Counted from the first letter of the stretch, positions 36,416 through 45,660 are shown. The stretch: DNA of 64,000 nucleotides from Alteromonas lipotrueae (GCF_019249215.1 NZ_JAESDI010000004.1:248001-312000), one strand, 5' to 3'. The notes: generated by a model from the sequence alone, not told the origin. A program made the numbers and translations.

Positions 36416-36444
36416 AAAGCCGGACACTTACGGCGCCCGGCTTT
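36416..36444 (-). terminator. Rho-independent terminator of acnB
   Basis: 8-bp stem AAAGCCGG / CCGGCTTT with a 13-base loop, 17 bases past the acnB stop. On the minus strand it ends in seven T residues. Confidence 0.87.
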
Positions 36445-36461
36445 GTAGTTTATACACTAAA

Positions 36462-39074
36462 TCAGGCAACATTCAACGTTGGAATGATATTGGCCTTTGC
36501 CTCTTCCTCTGCCTTCTTGAAACTTGGCATTTTATCGAAGTTTAAGTAACGGAATACTTCAGACGACATGGAGTTAATTTTGCTCGCATATTCCATGTAT
36601 TCTTCTGCCGTGGGAATACGGCCAACGATAGCACCTACCGCCGCTAATTCAGCCGACGTAAGGTACACATTCGCCCCGTCACCTAAACGGTTAGGAAAGT
36701 TACGAGTAGATGTAGACAGTACTGTGGTGCCCGCATCTACACGGGCTTGGTTACCCATACACAATGAACACCCGGGCATTTCTGTACGCACGCCCACTCG
36801 CCCATAAATGTTGTAGTAGCCTTCTTCCATCAACTGAGCCTTGTCCATTTTCGTGGGTGGCGACATCCACAAACGGGTAGGTAGGGTTTTATTGAACTGC
36901 TCAAGTAACTTACCGGCCGCTCTAAAGTGACCAATGTTTGTCATACATGAACCAATAAAGACCTCATCTACGTTCTCACCAGCTACTTCTGATAAGGTTT
37001 TCGCATCATCAGGATCGTTAGGGCAACAAACGATAGGCTCCTTAATATCGCTAAGGTCTATCTCGATAATTTCTTTGTACTCAGCATCTGCATCGGCGCG
37101 CATAAGTTCAGGGTTGGCCAACCACTCTTCCATCTTCTGAGCACGGCGTTCAAGCGTACGTGGGTCACCGTAACCTTCGTTAATCATCCAACGAAGCATA
37201 GTGATGTTTGAGTTCAGGTATTCAGCAATAGACTCTTCTGAAAGGTTAATACTGCAGCCCGCCGCAGAACGCTCTGCCGATGCATCAGATAATTCAAATG
37301 CTTGCTCTACCGTTAGGTGTTCCAGCCCTTCAATTTCAAGTACGCGACCAGAGAACGCATTAATTTTGCCTTTCTTCTCTACGGTAAGTAAGCCTTGCTT
37401 AATACCGTATAACGGAATGGCGTGTACTAAATCACGCAGGGTAATGCCCGGCTGCATTTCGCCTTTAAAACGAACCAGAATGGATTCAGGCATATCAAGG
37501 GGCATCACACCGGTTGCTGCAGCAAAAGCCACTAAGCCAGACCCTGCTGGGAATGAAATGCCCAATGGGAAACGGGTGTGTGAATCGCCACCGGTACCTA
37601 CTGTGTCTGGCAACAACATGCGGTTTAACCAGCTGTGAATAATGCCGTCGCCGGGGCGAAGGGATACTCCGCCTCGGTTCATCATGAAGTCTGGCAAGGT
37701 ATGCTGAGTTTCAATATCAACAGGCTTAGGGTATGCCGCGGTATGACAAAACGACTGCATGGTTAAGTCGGCAGTGAAACCAAGACAGGCTAAGTCTTTT
37801 AGCTCATCTCGCGTCATAGGGCCTGTAGTATCTTGCGAACCAACAGTGGTCATCTTAGGTTCGCAATAGGTGCCGGGGCGAATGCCTTCTACGCCACATG
37901 CTTTACCTACCATCTTCTGGGCAAGAGTGTAGCCCTTACCGGTATCGGCAGGTTGTTCTGGCGTGCGGAACAAATCTGTTGCGCCTAAACCTAATGTTTC
38001 TCGTGCTTTTTCAGTGAGCGCGCGGCCAATAATAAGGTTGATTCGACCACCAGCGCGTACTTCATCTAAAATGACTTTAGATTTGTATTCGTACTCAGCT
38101 AACACTTCACCTGTTTCATGGTTGGTAATTTTGCCTTCAAACGGGTAGATGTCGATAACATCGCCCATATTCATTTTTTCTACATCAGCTTCAAAAACCA
38201 AGGCCCCAGCGTCTTCCATAGTATTGAAGAAAATGGGTGCTACTTTGCTGCCAATACATACACCGCCGCCGCGCTTATTTGGCACGCCAGGTAAATCTTC
38301 ACCAAAGAACCACAGCACTGAGTTGGTGGCCGATTTACGTGAAGAGCCGGTTCCTACCACATCTCCTACAAAGGCAACGGGATAACCTTGGTTTTTTACA
38401 TCTTCGATTTGCTTCATTGGGCCTTTAACACCATGCTCTTCTGGCTCTAAGCCATCACGGGTCATCTTATAAGCGGCTAAGGCGTGAAGAGGAATGTCTG
38501 GGCGCGACCACGCATCTGGGGCGGGAGACAAGTCGTCGGTATTGGTTTCACCGGTTACTTTAAATACAGAGTAAGTGATTTTATCGTCCATTAATTTACG
38601 CGAGGTAAACCACTCACCTTCTGCCCACGACTTAATAATGTCAGTGGCAAATTCATTTCCGGCTTTGTGTTTTTCTTCAACATCATGGTAGGCGTCAAAC
38701 ATAAGCAGCGTGTGCTTAAGTTCTTTAGCCGCTAGTGGCGCTAGGCCCTCATCGTCGAGAAGCTCAACTAATGTCACGATGTTGTAGCCACCATGCATGT
38801 TGCCTAGAAGCTCAATGGCCTTTTCTTTTGAAATTAACGAGCAGCTGTCCTCGCCTTTAACGATAGCACTTAGGAAACCGGCTTTAACGTAAGCGGCCTC
38901 ATCTACGCCAGGTGGAACACGTTCAGACAACAATTCTAATAGGTTGTCTGCTTCGCCTTCTGGTGGATTTTTAATTAACTCAACCAAGCCTGCTACCTGT
39001 TCAGCATTTAGCGGCTTAGGAGGGATCCCTTCAACAGCACGTTCTTCTACGTGTTTGCGATAGTCTTGTAACAC
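36462..39074 (-). CDS. acnB: Aconitate hydratase B / 2-methylisocitrate dehydratase
   Basis: An 870-residue AcnB, close to the E. coli enzyme. In order: N-terminal HEAT-like domain (YRKHVEERAVEGIPPKPLNA), swivel domain with GDVVGTGSSRKSATNS, and catalytic domains with VGSQDTTGPMTRDEL, GGDSHTRFPLGISF and the cluster cysteines in GSCMTNIGHF and PGCSLCMGNQ. It interconverts citrate and isocitrate in the TCA cycle and can act in the methylcitrate cycle. The start is set at GTG 39074 (protein starts with LQDYRKHVEER after the initiator), with GAGGA upstream; the frame runs 21 codons further but only through leader sequence. Confidence 0.95.
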   Translation of the reverse strand: MLQDYRKHVEERAVEGIPPKPLNAEQVAGLVELIKNPPEGEADNLLELLSERVPPGVDEAAYVKAGFLSAIVKGEDSCSLISKEKAIELLGNMHGGYNIVTLVELLDDEGLAPLAAKELKHTLLMFDAYHDVEEKHKAGNEFATDIIKSWAEGEWFTSRKLMDDKITYSVFKVTGETNTDDLSPAPDAWSRPDIPLHALAAYKMTRDGLEPEEHGVKGPMKQIEDVKNQGYPVAFVGDVVGTGSSRKSATNSVLWFFGEDLPGVPNKRGGGVCIGSKVAPIFFNTMEDAGALVFEADVEKMNMGDVIDIYPFEGKITNHETGEVLAEYEYKSKVILDEVRAGGRINLIIGRALTEKARETLGLGATDLFRTPEQPADTGKGYTLAQKMVGKACGVEGIRPGTYCEPKMTTVGSQDTTGPMTRDELKDLACLGFTADLTMQSFCHTAAYPKPVDIETQHTLPDFMMNRGGVSLRPGDGIIHSWLNRMLLPDTVGTGGDSHTRFPLGISFPAGSGLVAFAAATGVMPLDMPESILVRFKGEMQPGITLRDLVHAIPLYGIKQGLLTVEKKGKINAFSGRVLEIEGLEHLTVEQAFELSDASAERSAAGCSINLSEESIAEYLNSNITMLRWMINEGYGDPRTLERRAQKMEEWLANPELMRADADAEYKEIIEIDLSDIKEPIVCCPNDPDDAKTLSEVAGENVDEVFIGSCMTNIGHFRAAGKLLEQFNKTLPTRLWMSPPTKMDKAQLMEEGYYNIYGRVGVRTEMPGCSLCMGNQARVDAGTTVLSTSTRNFPNRLGDGANVYLTSAELAAVGAIVGRIPTAEEYMEYASKINSMSSEVFRYLNFDKMPSFKKAEEEAKANIIPTLNVA

Positions 39075-39112
39075 GATGTCTTCCTCTCGGTTTAGCTTGC
39101 GCAATGGGAATA

Positions 39113-39131
39113 ACGGTCTTGTACGGTCTTG
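39113..39131. repeat. Tandem ACGGTCTTG motif in the acnB leader
   Basis: ACGGTCTTG occurs twice at a 10-bp step (39113-39121 and 39123-39131), with a partial third GGTCT at 39138-39142, 39 bases upstream of the acnB GTG. The core CGGTCTTG also lies 10 bases upstream of the second aconitase gene (43345-43353), in the same orientation. This could be a regulator site or a leader-RNA element. Interpretation is inference. Confidence 0.5.
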
Positions 39132-39398
39132 ACGCAAGGTCTGATTAAAAATACTTCATAAGTATAACGATTAACCTGCCTAAATTAAATTTTTGAGGCT
39201 TTTTATTCGTTTATAGTCGCCATTCAGCGCGCTTAATATTGAACGATTAAAGCTATTAAAAACTCTATAATTAAACCCTAAAAGCAATCGTATTTGTTGG
39301 GTGTTATTGCTTCATAGGATTATTTCCTGTCATCATTGAAATGGAGGCGATAATCGTGGAACACAAGCTCGGTTTGAACACCACTGGGGGATAACATC

Positions 39399-40319
39399 TT
39401 ATAAATCGGGAAGGTCTTTGTCTGGGCGTACATGCCTAAAGCTTGCAAATCGGGGGATCCCCTTCTTTGTTACGCCAAAGTATTTGTAGGTGATCCAACT
39501 GTTCTTTGGTGGCGGATATCGGCGCTGTTTCATACTAAACCCCGTGCCGATTTTAAATTGTACACCCTCGGGCGTTTCTACAATAAGCGAGCCCATCATG
39601 CCGGCGAACTTCCCCTTCCCTTTTACATAGCCAATCACTTTGGCTTCAGCATCGTTAAACCGTTTCGCTTTTAATAACTGATTACTACGCCCGTCCTGAT
39701 AAAAGGCCGCTTTATGATGTAGCATTAGGCCTTCACCGCCCTTTGCGGTTACCTCATCTATTTTCGCTTCAAGAAGCCGCTGATTGCTCAGTGTAAACTG
39801 CGGGATCATAGTTAAACTATTGCTATTTGCTTGCTTTACCAGTGCCTCCATCGTAGACAAGCGTGTGGCAAACGGGACATGACTGACGGGCATATCAAAC
39901 AGCATCATCTTCACCGCCCTCCAGCGTTCATCAGGCGTATGACTAAGTACAATAGAAGCGATAGCTTCAAAACTGCTTCGCTGAGTCCATAACTCTCCAT
40001 CAAGGGCTACATCAGGCCAGTTCTTGGTAAACCACTCAGGTGCGTGAATTTTATTACCGTTTCGGGTAAGAAGCTGCGTGCCCGTCCACCGGGCACGCAC
40101 CCCATCTAACTTTTCGCTAACGAAATACTCAGCAATATTGATGTAGTCATTTGCCTTGTAGGTCGTTGCCGTTTGAATAGGCGTTACACCCTGCTCGGGC
40201 ACGCGTTTAATGAGATTAGGCATTGCGTGAGTGACAGGGGTGGCAACGGGAGTGGCAAATGAAACTGGAGGCAAGCTTATCGCGAGTAGCGCCAGTGAGA
40301 TAACATGTTTAATATTCAT
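39399..40319 (-). CDS. Exported ATP-dependent DNA ligase (LigE/LigB-like minimal type)
   Basis: A 306-residue minimal ATP-dependent DNA ligase with a Sec signal peptide (about 1-22, ending PPVSFA). Motif I with the AMP-accepting lysine is SEKLDGVRARW (Lys70); other motifs are LLTRNGN (Ia), DGELWT (III), GGEGLMLHH (IV) and LLKAKRFND (V), followed by an OB domain. It seals nicked duplex DNA. Periplasmic ligases of this kind occur in proteobacteria and have been connected to DNA uptake and competence; that role here is inference. The ATG at 40319 is chosen over a TTG eight codons upstream. It lies between the two aconitase genes. Confidence 0.9.
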   Translation of the reverse strand: MNIKHVISLALLAISLPPVSFATPVATPVTHAMPNLIKRVPEQGVTPIQTATTYKANDYINIAEYFVSEKLDGVRARWTGTQLLTRNGNKIHAPEWFTKNWPDVALDGELWTQRSSFEAIASIVLSHTPDERWRAVKMMLFDMPVSHVPFATRLSTMEALVKQANSNSLTMIPQFTLSNQRLLEAKIDEVTAKGGEGLMLHHKAAFYQDGRSNQLLKAKRFNDAEAKVIGYVKGKGKFAGMMGSLIVETPEGVQFKIGTGFSMKQRRYPPPKNSWITYKYFGVTKKGIPRFASFRHVRPDKDLPDL

Positions 40320-40458
40320 TTTGGCATTCTTGTTAAAAAACAAAAAAGCTTACGCTTATCACTCCCTGAGTAAACTGGGCTTAGGGCGGGTTTACATGAA
40401 GGCTTAGAATACAGGCGGAATACAGGCGGAAATACAGGTGGGAATAGAGATATAAAAA

Positions 40459-40480
40459 AGCCCCAACCGAGGTTGAGGCT
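40459..40480 (-). terminator. Rho-independent terminator of the second aconitase gene
   Basis: 10-bp stem AGCCCCAACC / GGTTGAGGCT with one G-U pair and a two-base loop, about 40 bases past the stop; on the minus strand it runs into six T residues. Confidence 0.87.
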
Positions 40481-40521
40481 CTATATGCTAATTGCTATTT
40501 AACGTAAGGTTAAATGGCGTT

Positions 40522-43335
40522 TTAGCTAACTGTTTTAACAGCAACGCTTGGCTCGAACTTAGCTTTAACGCTTAAGTCTTCTGCAGGCGGCGCGAAGTCA
40601 GTAAGGTTAATACCCTCAACCGCAGCTTTGTACTCTTCCATAGTAGGGAAGCGACCTAGCACAGCAGACAGCACTACTAATGGTGTTGAACCAAGAAGTG
40701 ACTCACCTTTCTTCTCGTTAGAATCGGCAACAACACGACCTTGGAACAAGCGCGTAGAGGTAGCAATTACGGTATCACCAGGTTCTGCTTTTTCTTGGTT
40801 ACCCATACAAAGGTTACATCCTGGACGCTCTAGGTACATGATGTTGTCGTACTTGGTACGCGCAGATTCTTTTGGCTTGTCGTCGTTAAACTCGAAACCT
40901 GCGTACTTAGTAAGAATGTCCCAATCGCCTTCCGCTTTTAGTTCATCAACAATGTTGTATGTTGGTGGTGCAACAACAAGTGGTACGTTAAACGACACGC
41001 TGCCATTTTGCTTTTCTAAATTACGAAGCATTTGAGCGATAATCTGCATGTCACCTTTGTGAACCATACAAGAACCAACAAAGGCTAAATCAACGGTTTT
41101 GCCGTCGTAGAAAGAAACTGGACGAATAACGTCATGGGTATAACGCTTAGAAACGTCATCGTTATTTACGTCTGGGTCAGCTATCATTGGCTCGTCGATT
41201 TGGTCTAAATCAACAACCACTTCTGCGTAGTATTTTGCGCTGTCATCTGGTGCAAGCGCTGGCTCTTCGCCAGACTCGATTTCAGCAATACGCTTATCAG
41301 CAAGGTCAATCAAACCTTGAAGCATGTTGGCATCGTTTTCCATGCCCTTGTCGATCATTATCTGAATGCGGCTCTTCGCCACTTCTAGCGACTTGATCAT
41401 AGTCTCGTCGTTAGAAATACAGATTGAGGCTTTCGCCTTCATTTCTGCTGTCCAGTCGGTAAAGGTAAACGCTTGGTCAGCAAGCAAAGTACCGATTTGC
41501 ACTTCAATAACACGACCTTGGAACACATTCTCACCGCCAAATTGCTTCAGCATTTGAGCTTGAGTAGCATGAACAACGTCACGGAAGTCCATGTGGCTCT
41601 TCATGTGGCCTTTAAAGGTCACTTTCACCGACTCTGGAATTGGCATCGCCGCTTCACCTGTCGCAAGCGCTACCGCTACCGTACCCGAGTCAGCACCGAA
41701 CGCGACGCCTTTAGACATACGAGTATGTGAGTCACCACCAATGATAATAGCGCGATCGTCAACGGTAATATCGTTCAGTACTTTGTGAATAACGTCAGTC
41801 ATTGCATGGTAAACCCCTTTAGGGTCACGTGCCGTGATTACGCCAAAGTTATTCATGAAAGACATAAGCTTAGGAATATTAGCTTGGGCTTTCTTATCCC
41901 ATACCGACGCTGTGTGACAGCCCGACTGGTATGCACCGTCAACAAGCGGAGAAATAGTTGATGCTGCCATCGACTCTAGCTCTTGGCATGTCATCGGGCC
42001 GGTTGTATCTTGTGAGCCTACAATGTTTACTTTAACGCGAACGTCTGAGCCAGCGTGAAGCGGAGTCTCAGACTTAACGCCTACCGCATTGCGGTTAAAG
42101 ATTTTTTCAACAGCTGTTAGACCTTGGTTCGCTACAGATACTTCTTTCGAACGTGCATAAACTTCAGGTACGTCTGTACCTAACACTTTTGCAGCAAAAG
42201 TTTGTAACTGCTTACCAAACGTTACCGCGTAAGAACCACCCGCTTTCATAAACTCCATTTTTTGCGGAGTGAAAGCGCTTGATATATCTGCAAGTTCTTC
42301 TGAGCCGTTAAACAGTTTCTTCGCTTTAGTGTCGATGGTAAGCACGGTGCCTGTAGCAACAGAATATGCTTCTTCTAACACTGGGTCGCCGTTAGCATCG
42401 CGAACCACTTCACCGTTGGCATCCGTCTTTTTAACCCAGTTTTTAAGGTCTAAACCAATACCGCCAGTAACGTCTACGGTCGTTAAGAAGATAGGTGCGA
42501 TACCGTTAGTACCTGCAACCACTGGCGCTTTGTTCACAAATGGAATGTAAGGGCTTGCTGCCTCACCGGCCCAAAGTGCAACGTTATTCACACCAGACAT
42601 GCGCGAAGAACCTACGCCCATGGTGCCTTTTTCAGCAATAAGCATTACTTTAGCGTTAGGGTGCTTTTTACCTAGCTCAACAATTTCTTGCTGTGCTTCA
42701 GGCGTGATCATGCACTGACCGTGTAGCTCGCGATCTGCACGAGAGTGAGCTTGGTTACCAGGAGAAAGTAAATCAGTAGAGATATCACCTTCTGCAGCAA
42801 TATAAGTTACTACATCAATTTTTTCTGGTACGTCAGGCAATTTAGTAAAGAACTCTGCTTTTGCGTAGCTCTCAAGAATGTCTTTTGCTATCACATTACC
42901 TGCGTTGTACGACGCTTCTAAACGCTCTGTATCAGCCTCGTATAAGTAAACCTGTGTTTTTACTACTTCAGCAGCTGTCTTAGCGACCGCTTCATTGTCT
43001 GAAAGTGCCAAATCTAGAAGCACTTCAACAGACGGGCCACCTTTCATGTGTGAAAGCAGTTCTAACGCAAACTCAGGTGTGATTTCAGCAACAACTGACT
43101 CACCTAGTACGATTTCTTTAAGGAATGCAGCTTTTACACCTGCCGCACTTGTTGTACCTGGCAGTGTGTTGTAGATGAAGAAGTTAAGAGAATCTTCACG
43201 GTGCTCGTTATTCGTATCTTTAATTTGAGCAATAATTTCTGACAGCAAATCGGCACTGTCGATAGGCTTAGGGTGTAAACCAAGTTCCGCTTTACGGGTC
43301 TCGATTTCGGCCATGTATTCTGAATACAAACTCAT
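40522..43335 (-). CDS. Divergent AcnB-type aconitase paralogue
   Basis: A 937-residue second AcnB-family enzyme, only distantly similar to the neighbouring AcnB. It keeps the catalytic motifs: GTMGVGSSRMSGVNN in the swivel domain, VGSQDTTGPMTCQELESM, IIGGDSHTRMSKGVAFGADS, and the cluster cysteines in VGSCMVHKGDM and PGCNLCMGNQEKA. An insert of about 60 residues rich in acid (residues about 650-710, MIDKGMENDANMLQG region) and a longer swivel segment (WVKKTDANGEVVRDANGDP) explain the extra length. By eye it resembles the long AcnB form of Bacteroidota. It is probably an active hydratase; whether the substrate is citrate or a methylated analogue is open. GAGAG precedes the ATG. Confidence 0.85.
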   Translation of the reverse strand: MSLYSEYMAEIETRKAELGLHPKPIDSADLLSEIIAQIKDTNNEHREDSLNFFIYNTLPGTTSAAGVKAAFLKEIVLGESVVAEITPEFALELLSHMKGGPSVEVLLDLALSDNEAVAKTAAEVVKTQVYLYEADTERLEASYNAGNVIAKDILESYAKAEFFTKLPDVPEKIDVVTYIAAEGDISTDLLSPGNQAHSRADRELHGQCMITPEAQQEIVELGKKHPNAKVMLIAEKGTMGVGSSRMSGVNNVALWAGEAASPYIPFVNKAPVVAGTNGIAPIFLTTVDVTGGIGLDLKNWVKKTDANGEVVRDANGDPVLEEAYSVATGTVLTIDTKAKKLFNGSEELADISSAFTPQKMEFMKAGGSYAVTFGKQLQTFAAKVLGTDVPEVYARSKEVSVANQGLTAVEKIFNRNAVGVKSETPLHAGSDVRVKVNIVGSQDTTGPMTCQELESMAASTISPLVDGAYQSGCHTASVWDKKAQANIPKLMSFMNNFGVITARDPKGVYHAMTDVIHKVLNDITVDDRAIIIGGDSHTRMSKGVAFGADSGTVAVALATGEAAMPIPESVKVTFKGHMKSHMDFRDVVHATQAQMLKQFGGENVFQGRVIEVQIGTLLADQAFTFTDWTAEMKAKASICISNDETMIKSLEVAKSRIQIMIDKGMENDANMLQGLIDLADKRIAEIESGEEPALAPDDSAKYYAEVVVDLDQIDEPMIADPDVNNDDVSKRYTHDVIRPVSFYDGKTVDLAFVGSCMVHKGDMQIIAQMLRNLEKQNGSVSFNVPLVVAPPTYNIVDELKAEGDWDILTKYAGFEFNDDKPKESARTKYDNIMYLERPGCNLCMGNQEKAEPGDTVIATSTRLFQGRVVADSNEKKGESLLGSTPLVVLSAVLGRFPTMEEYKAAVEGINLTDFAPPAEDLSVKAKFEPSVAVKTVS

Positions 43336-43338
43336 ATA

Positions 43339-43423
43339 ATTCTCTCGGTCTTGGTTATACGTAGGTATTTTTTATACGCAGGGGTTAATTATACGTCGGT
43401 CTTAGCTATACGCATGAAATTAT
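43339..43423. repeat. Five-unit 17-bp tandem repeat in the leader of the second aconitase
   Basis: TATACG recurs at 43356, 43373, 43390 and 43407, exactly 17 bp apart. Units read TATACGTAGGTATTTTT, TATACGCAGGGGTTAAT, TATACGTCGGTCTTAGC and TATACGCATGAAATTAT. A fifth unit at 43339 (ATTCTCTCGGTCTTGGT) lacks TATACG but shares TCGGTCTT with the 43390 unit in phase. The array begins 4 bases before the start codon and spans the ribosome-binding region. 17 is not a multiple of three, and no protein is coded here. It may be an array of regulator sites or an RNA element. Confidence 0.75.
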
Positions 43424-43772
43424 AGTGGTTATTTTAACTGATTTTTACGCATCAGGTAATCATTAGAAAATGGCAGAATGGCGCAAAGCCCCATTTACAC
43501 TTTTCATTAACTTCTGCATATTTATATTTTGCTTATTAGGCAGATAAAAACCAATTTATTAAAATAAAAAATAATCACTAATTATCATTGAGTTAGAAAA
43601 AACGTCTAGCATTAAGCTCATTCTATACTGCATTTTGAGGCAATATTAAAAGCAAGCTATACAAAGTACGACTTATCTTAGGTATTTTTCGTATTTATGG
43701 TCGAACCAGATGAAATAATAAACAATAATGTTGTAAATTTACAATATTTTCTAGTTCTTGGCTTGAATGCAC
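43424..43772 (-). other. Gene-free region upstream of the second aconitase
   Basis: About 350 bp, strongly AT-rich, between the 17-bp repeat array and the end of the sugar dehydrogenase gene. It should hold the aconitase promoter on the minus strand, though I could not choose one with confidence. A 70-codon plus-strand frame that enters the dehydrogenase gene has no protein character. Confidence 0.4.
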
Positions 43773-45047
43773 TTAATTTGAGCCTGTTACAGTGGCAAAC
43801 GACTCAGGTGATAGTAACTGTATTAGCTCAGCACTTTCCCCATCAGTCAGCGCATAAACACCGCCATCTTGCCCCACTGCCACATCGCGAACCCGTTGAT
43901 TTATTGTAGAAAAAACTCTTCGATACTGAAAGGGTTGGCTTGATAAGTCTACCGCGTAAAGTGCCTTCGCTTTTAAGGCAGAAACAAGCAAGTGATTAGA
44001 GAGTGTGGGGAAAGCATTGTGGTTGTATACCGCCATAGACGATGGCGCTATAGATGGCGACCAATCCACGAGTGGATCCACCATGCCCTCATAGTGATTA
44101 AACGGGGAAATCGTTGCCCCCGAATAATCTTTACCTAGCGTGACCACCGGCCAACCATAGTTCATTCCAGGCTTGAGCTTGTTTAGCTCATCACCGCCAT
44201 CCGGGCCGTGCTCATGCAGGTAGACATCACCATTTTGCAATTTCACTAACCCTTGTGGGTTCCTGTGCCCTAAGGTGTAAACAAACCGCGCATTGTTAAA
44301 CGGAACATTTGAGGCGGGCTTTCCATCTACAGTAAAACGAAGCACTTTCCCTAACTGTGAACTTAATACTTGGGCCTGCTCCCGATAATCGAAACCGTCA
44401 CCTGTGGTCACCAACCAAGTGCCATCTTTCATGGCGACAAGCTTGCCACCAAAATGCACTGGTGTAGCCTTGCTGTCTTTTATTTCCAATACGGGTGTTA
44501 ACGCTTTAATTTGCCCATCATCGGCCAAAACACCCCGCATCACGGCCAAACGATTCGCTTTGTCAGTGCCCTTCGAGTAGGAAAAGAGAATGACTTTCGA
44601 GGTGCTAAAATCGGGAGAAAGCGCCATGTGCAGTAGCCCGCCCTGCCCTTTTTGATAAAGCTGTGGAAGTGGCAATACCTGTTGAGGCAAGGAGTTTCGT
44701 GCCGATGCTTTTGCCAAGCGGGTTTGTTGGAATAGAGCAGGCTTGTCTGAACTAATCACAATAGAGGGCACGGTGACAATCGTGCCGTCTCGTTCGGCTA
44801 CTAACCAATGACTATTGGGCAATTGCAAAAGTGCTTTGGGATAATGCAGTTCATCGGCAATTACCGTGGTTATTGCTGCGTCAGAAATTTGTACCTCAAG
44901 AGCACCTTTACCAGACGTATTTGCTGACACACAGAATGTTGATAATAAATTCAAGCACGTGAGCATTATTAAGGTTAGATTTCGAGTAGGTCGTGGTGCT
45001 TGGTTTTTTATACTACCAGGCATTTCCAACCCGCTTTGGCTAAACAT
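43773..45047 (-). CDS. PQQ-dependent aldose sugar dehydrogenase-like protein
   Basis: A 424-residue exported protein of the soluble glucose/sorbosone dehydrogenase (GSDH) beta-propeller family. N-terminal signal sequence (about 20-42). Family motifs: LLHMALSPDF, PVHFGGKLV, GHRNPQGLV (likely catalytic His), EHGPDGGDELN (metal and PQQ surroundings), MNYGWPVVTLG, IAPSSMAVYN and RVRDVAVGQDGGVYALTD. Such enzymes oxidise the C1 of aldoses in the periplasm with PQQ and feed electrons to the respiratory chain. An AAGGAAATT site six bases before the ATG at 45047 supports this start. It is monocistronic. Confidence 0.9.
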   Translation of the reverse strand: MFSQSGLEMPGSIKNQAPRPTRNLTLIMLTCLNLLSTFCVSANTSGKGALEVQISDAAITTVIADELHYPKALLQLPNSHWLVAERDGTIVTVPSIVISSDKPALFQQTRLAKASARNSLPQQVLPLPQLYQKGQGGLLHMALSPDFSTSKVILFSYSKGTDKANRLAVMRGVLADDGQIKALTPVLEIKDSKATPVHFGGKLVAMKDGTWLVTTGDGFDYREQAQVLSSQLGKVLRFTVDGKPASNVPFNNARFVYTLGHRNPQGLVKLQNGDVYLHEHGPDGGDELNKLKPGMNYGWPVVTLGKDYSGATISPFNHYEGMVDPLVDWSPSIAPSSMAVYNHNAFPTLSNHLLVSALKAKALYAVDLSSQPFQYRRVFSTINQRVRDVAVGQDGGVYALTDGESAELIQLLSPESFATVTGSN

Positions 45048-45135
45048 AATTTCCTTCCCCCTATTTATTAAGCTAGCTTAGCATGCAATAGTATTTTGAT
45101 TGTTATAGCACCTTAAAATAACGTAAAGAGCGGTT

Positions 45136-45606
45136 ATGTGGTCTTTTATCAAAAGTTTTGTTCCTGCCTGGTTAGCAACCTTTTTAGTAGCTAGCAGTTT
45201 GCACACGTTCCAAGTACTAAAAGCACTGTCCAGCCTTGGGGTAGAAATATCATTCCCTGAGTGGTTATCAACTGCTTGGAAGGATATTGTAGGCTTGCTC
45301 CCAACTTATGGCATTATTATCGCTATTGCACTGTTACTTGCGTTCAGTGTTGTCACTATCATTCGTAAATACGCCATGAAGCATAAGGTTACAAAACCTC
45401 GCTTTATCACATTAACGAGCGTAGCGGGCGCCACTAGCATCGCTGTTGCGCTGCTTGCCATGCAGCCTATTCTCAACGTTACGCTGATTGCGGGAGCTCG
45501 CGGGTACGATGGCTTTTTATTTCAATGTTTCGCGGGTTTATTGGGCGGTTTTATTTATGGCTTACTACGAGTAACTATTACATCGCGCCCACTATCAAAT
45601 AGCTAA
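45136..45606 (+). CDS. Small integral membrane protein of unknown function
   Basis: A 156-residue protein with about four membrane segments: roughly 8-30, 57-76 (YGIIIAIALLLAFSVVTII), 93-113 and 128-148 (FQCFAGLLGGFIYGLLRVTI). I do not recognise the family. It is divergent from the sugar dehydrogenase (88 bp gap) and has no obvious operon partner. Confidence 0.65.
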   Translation: MWSFIKSFVPAWLATFLVASSLHTFQVLKALSSLGVEISFPEWLSTAWKDIVGLLPTYGIIIAIALLLAFSVVTIIRKYAMKHKVTKPRFITLTSVAGATSIAVALLAMQPILNVTLIAGARGYDGFLFQCFAGLLGGFIYGLLRVTITSRPLSNS

Positions 45607-45660
45607 CAGTTCCGTACTCCCAAGCGCTAATGCCACGCTCAAGTCAATGCCTTCTGAACC

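Noticed and set aside
36462-39137. Longer AcnB start at 39137
   Set aside because: The 21 extra codons cover the ACGGTCTTG repeats and have no homology to AcnB N-termini; GTG at 39074 has a good ribosome-binding site.
39138-39398. CTGTCATCATTGAAATGG as a Pho box
   Set aside because: Only one heptamer matches; no second half-site at 11-bp pitch and no -10 at the right distance.
43697-43909. 70-codon plus-strand frame
   Set aside because: It overlaps the 3' end of the sugar dehydrogenase gene in antisense, has low-complexity composition and no ribosome-binding site.
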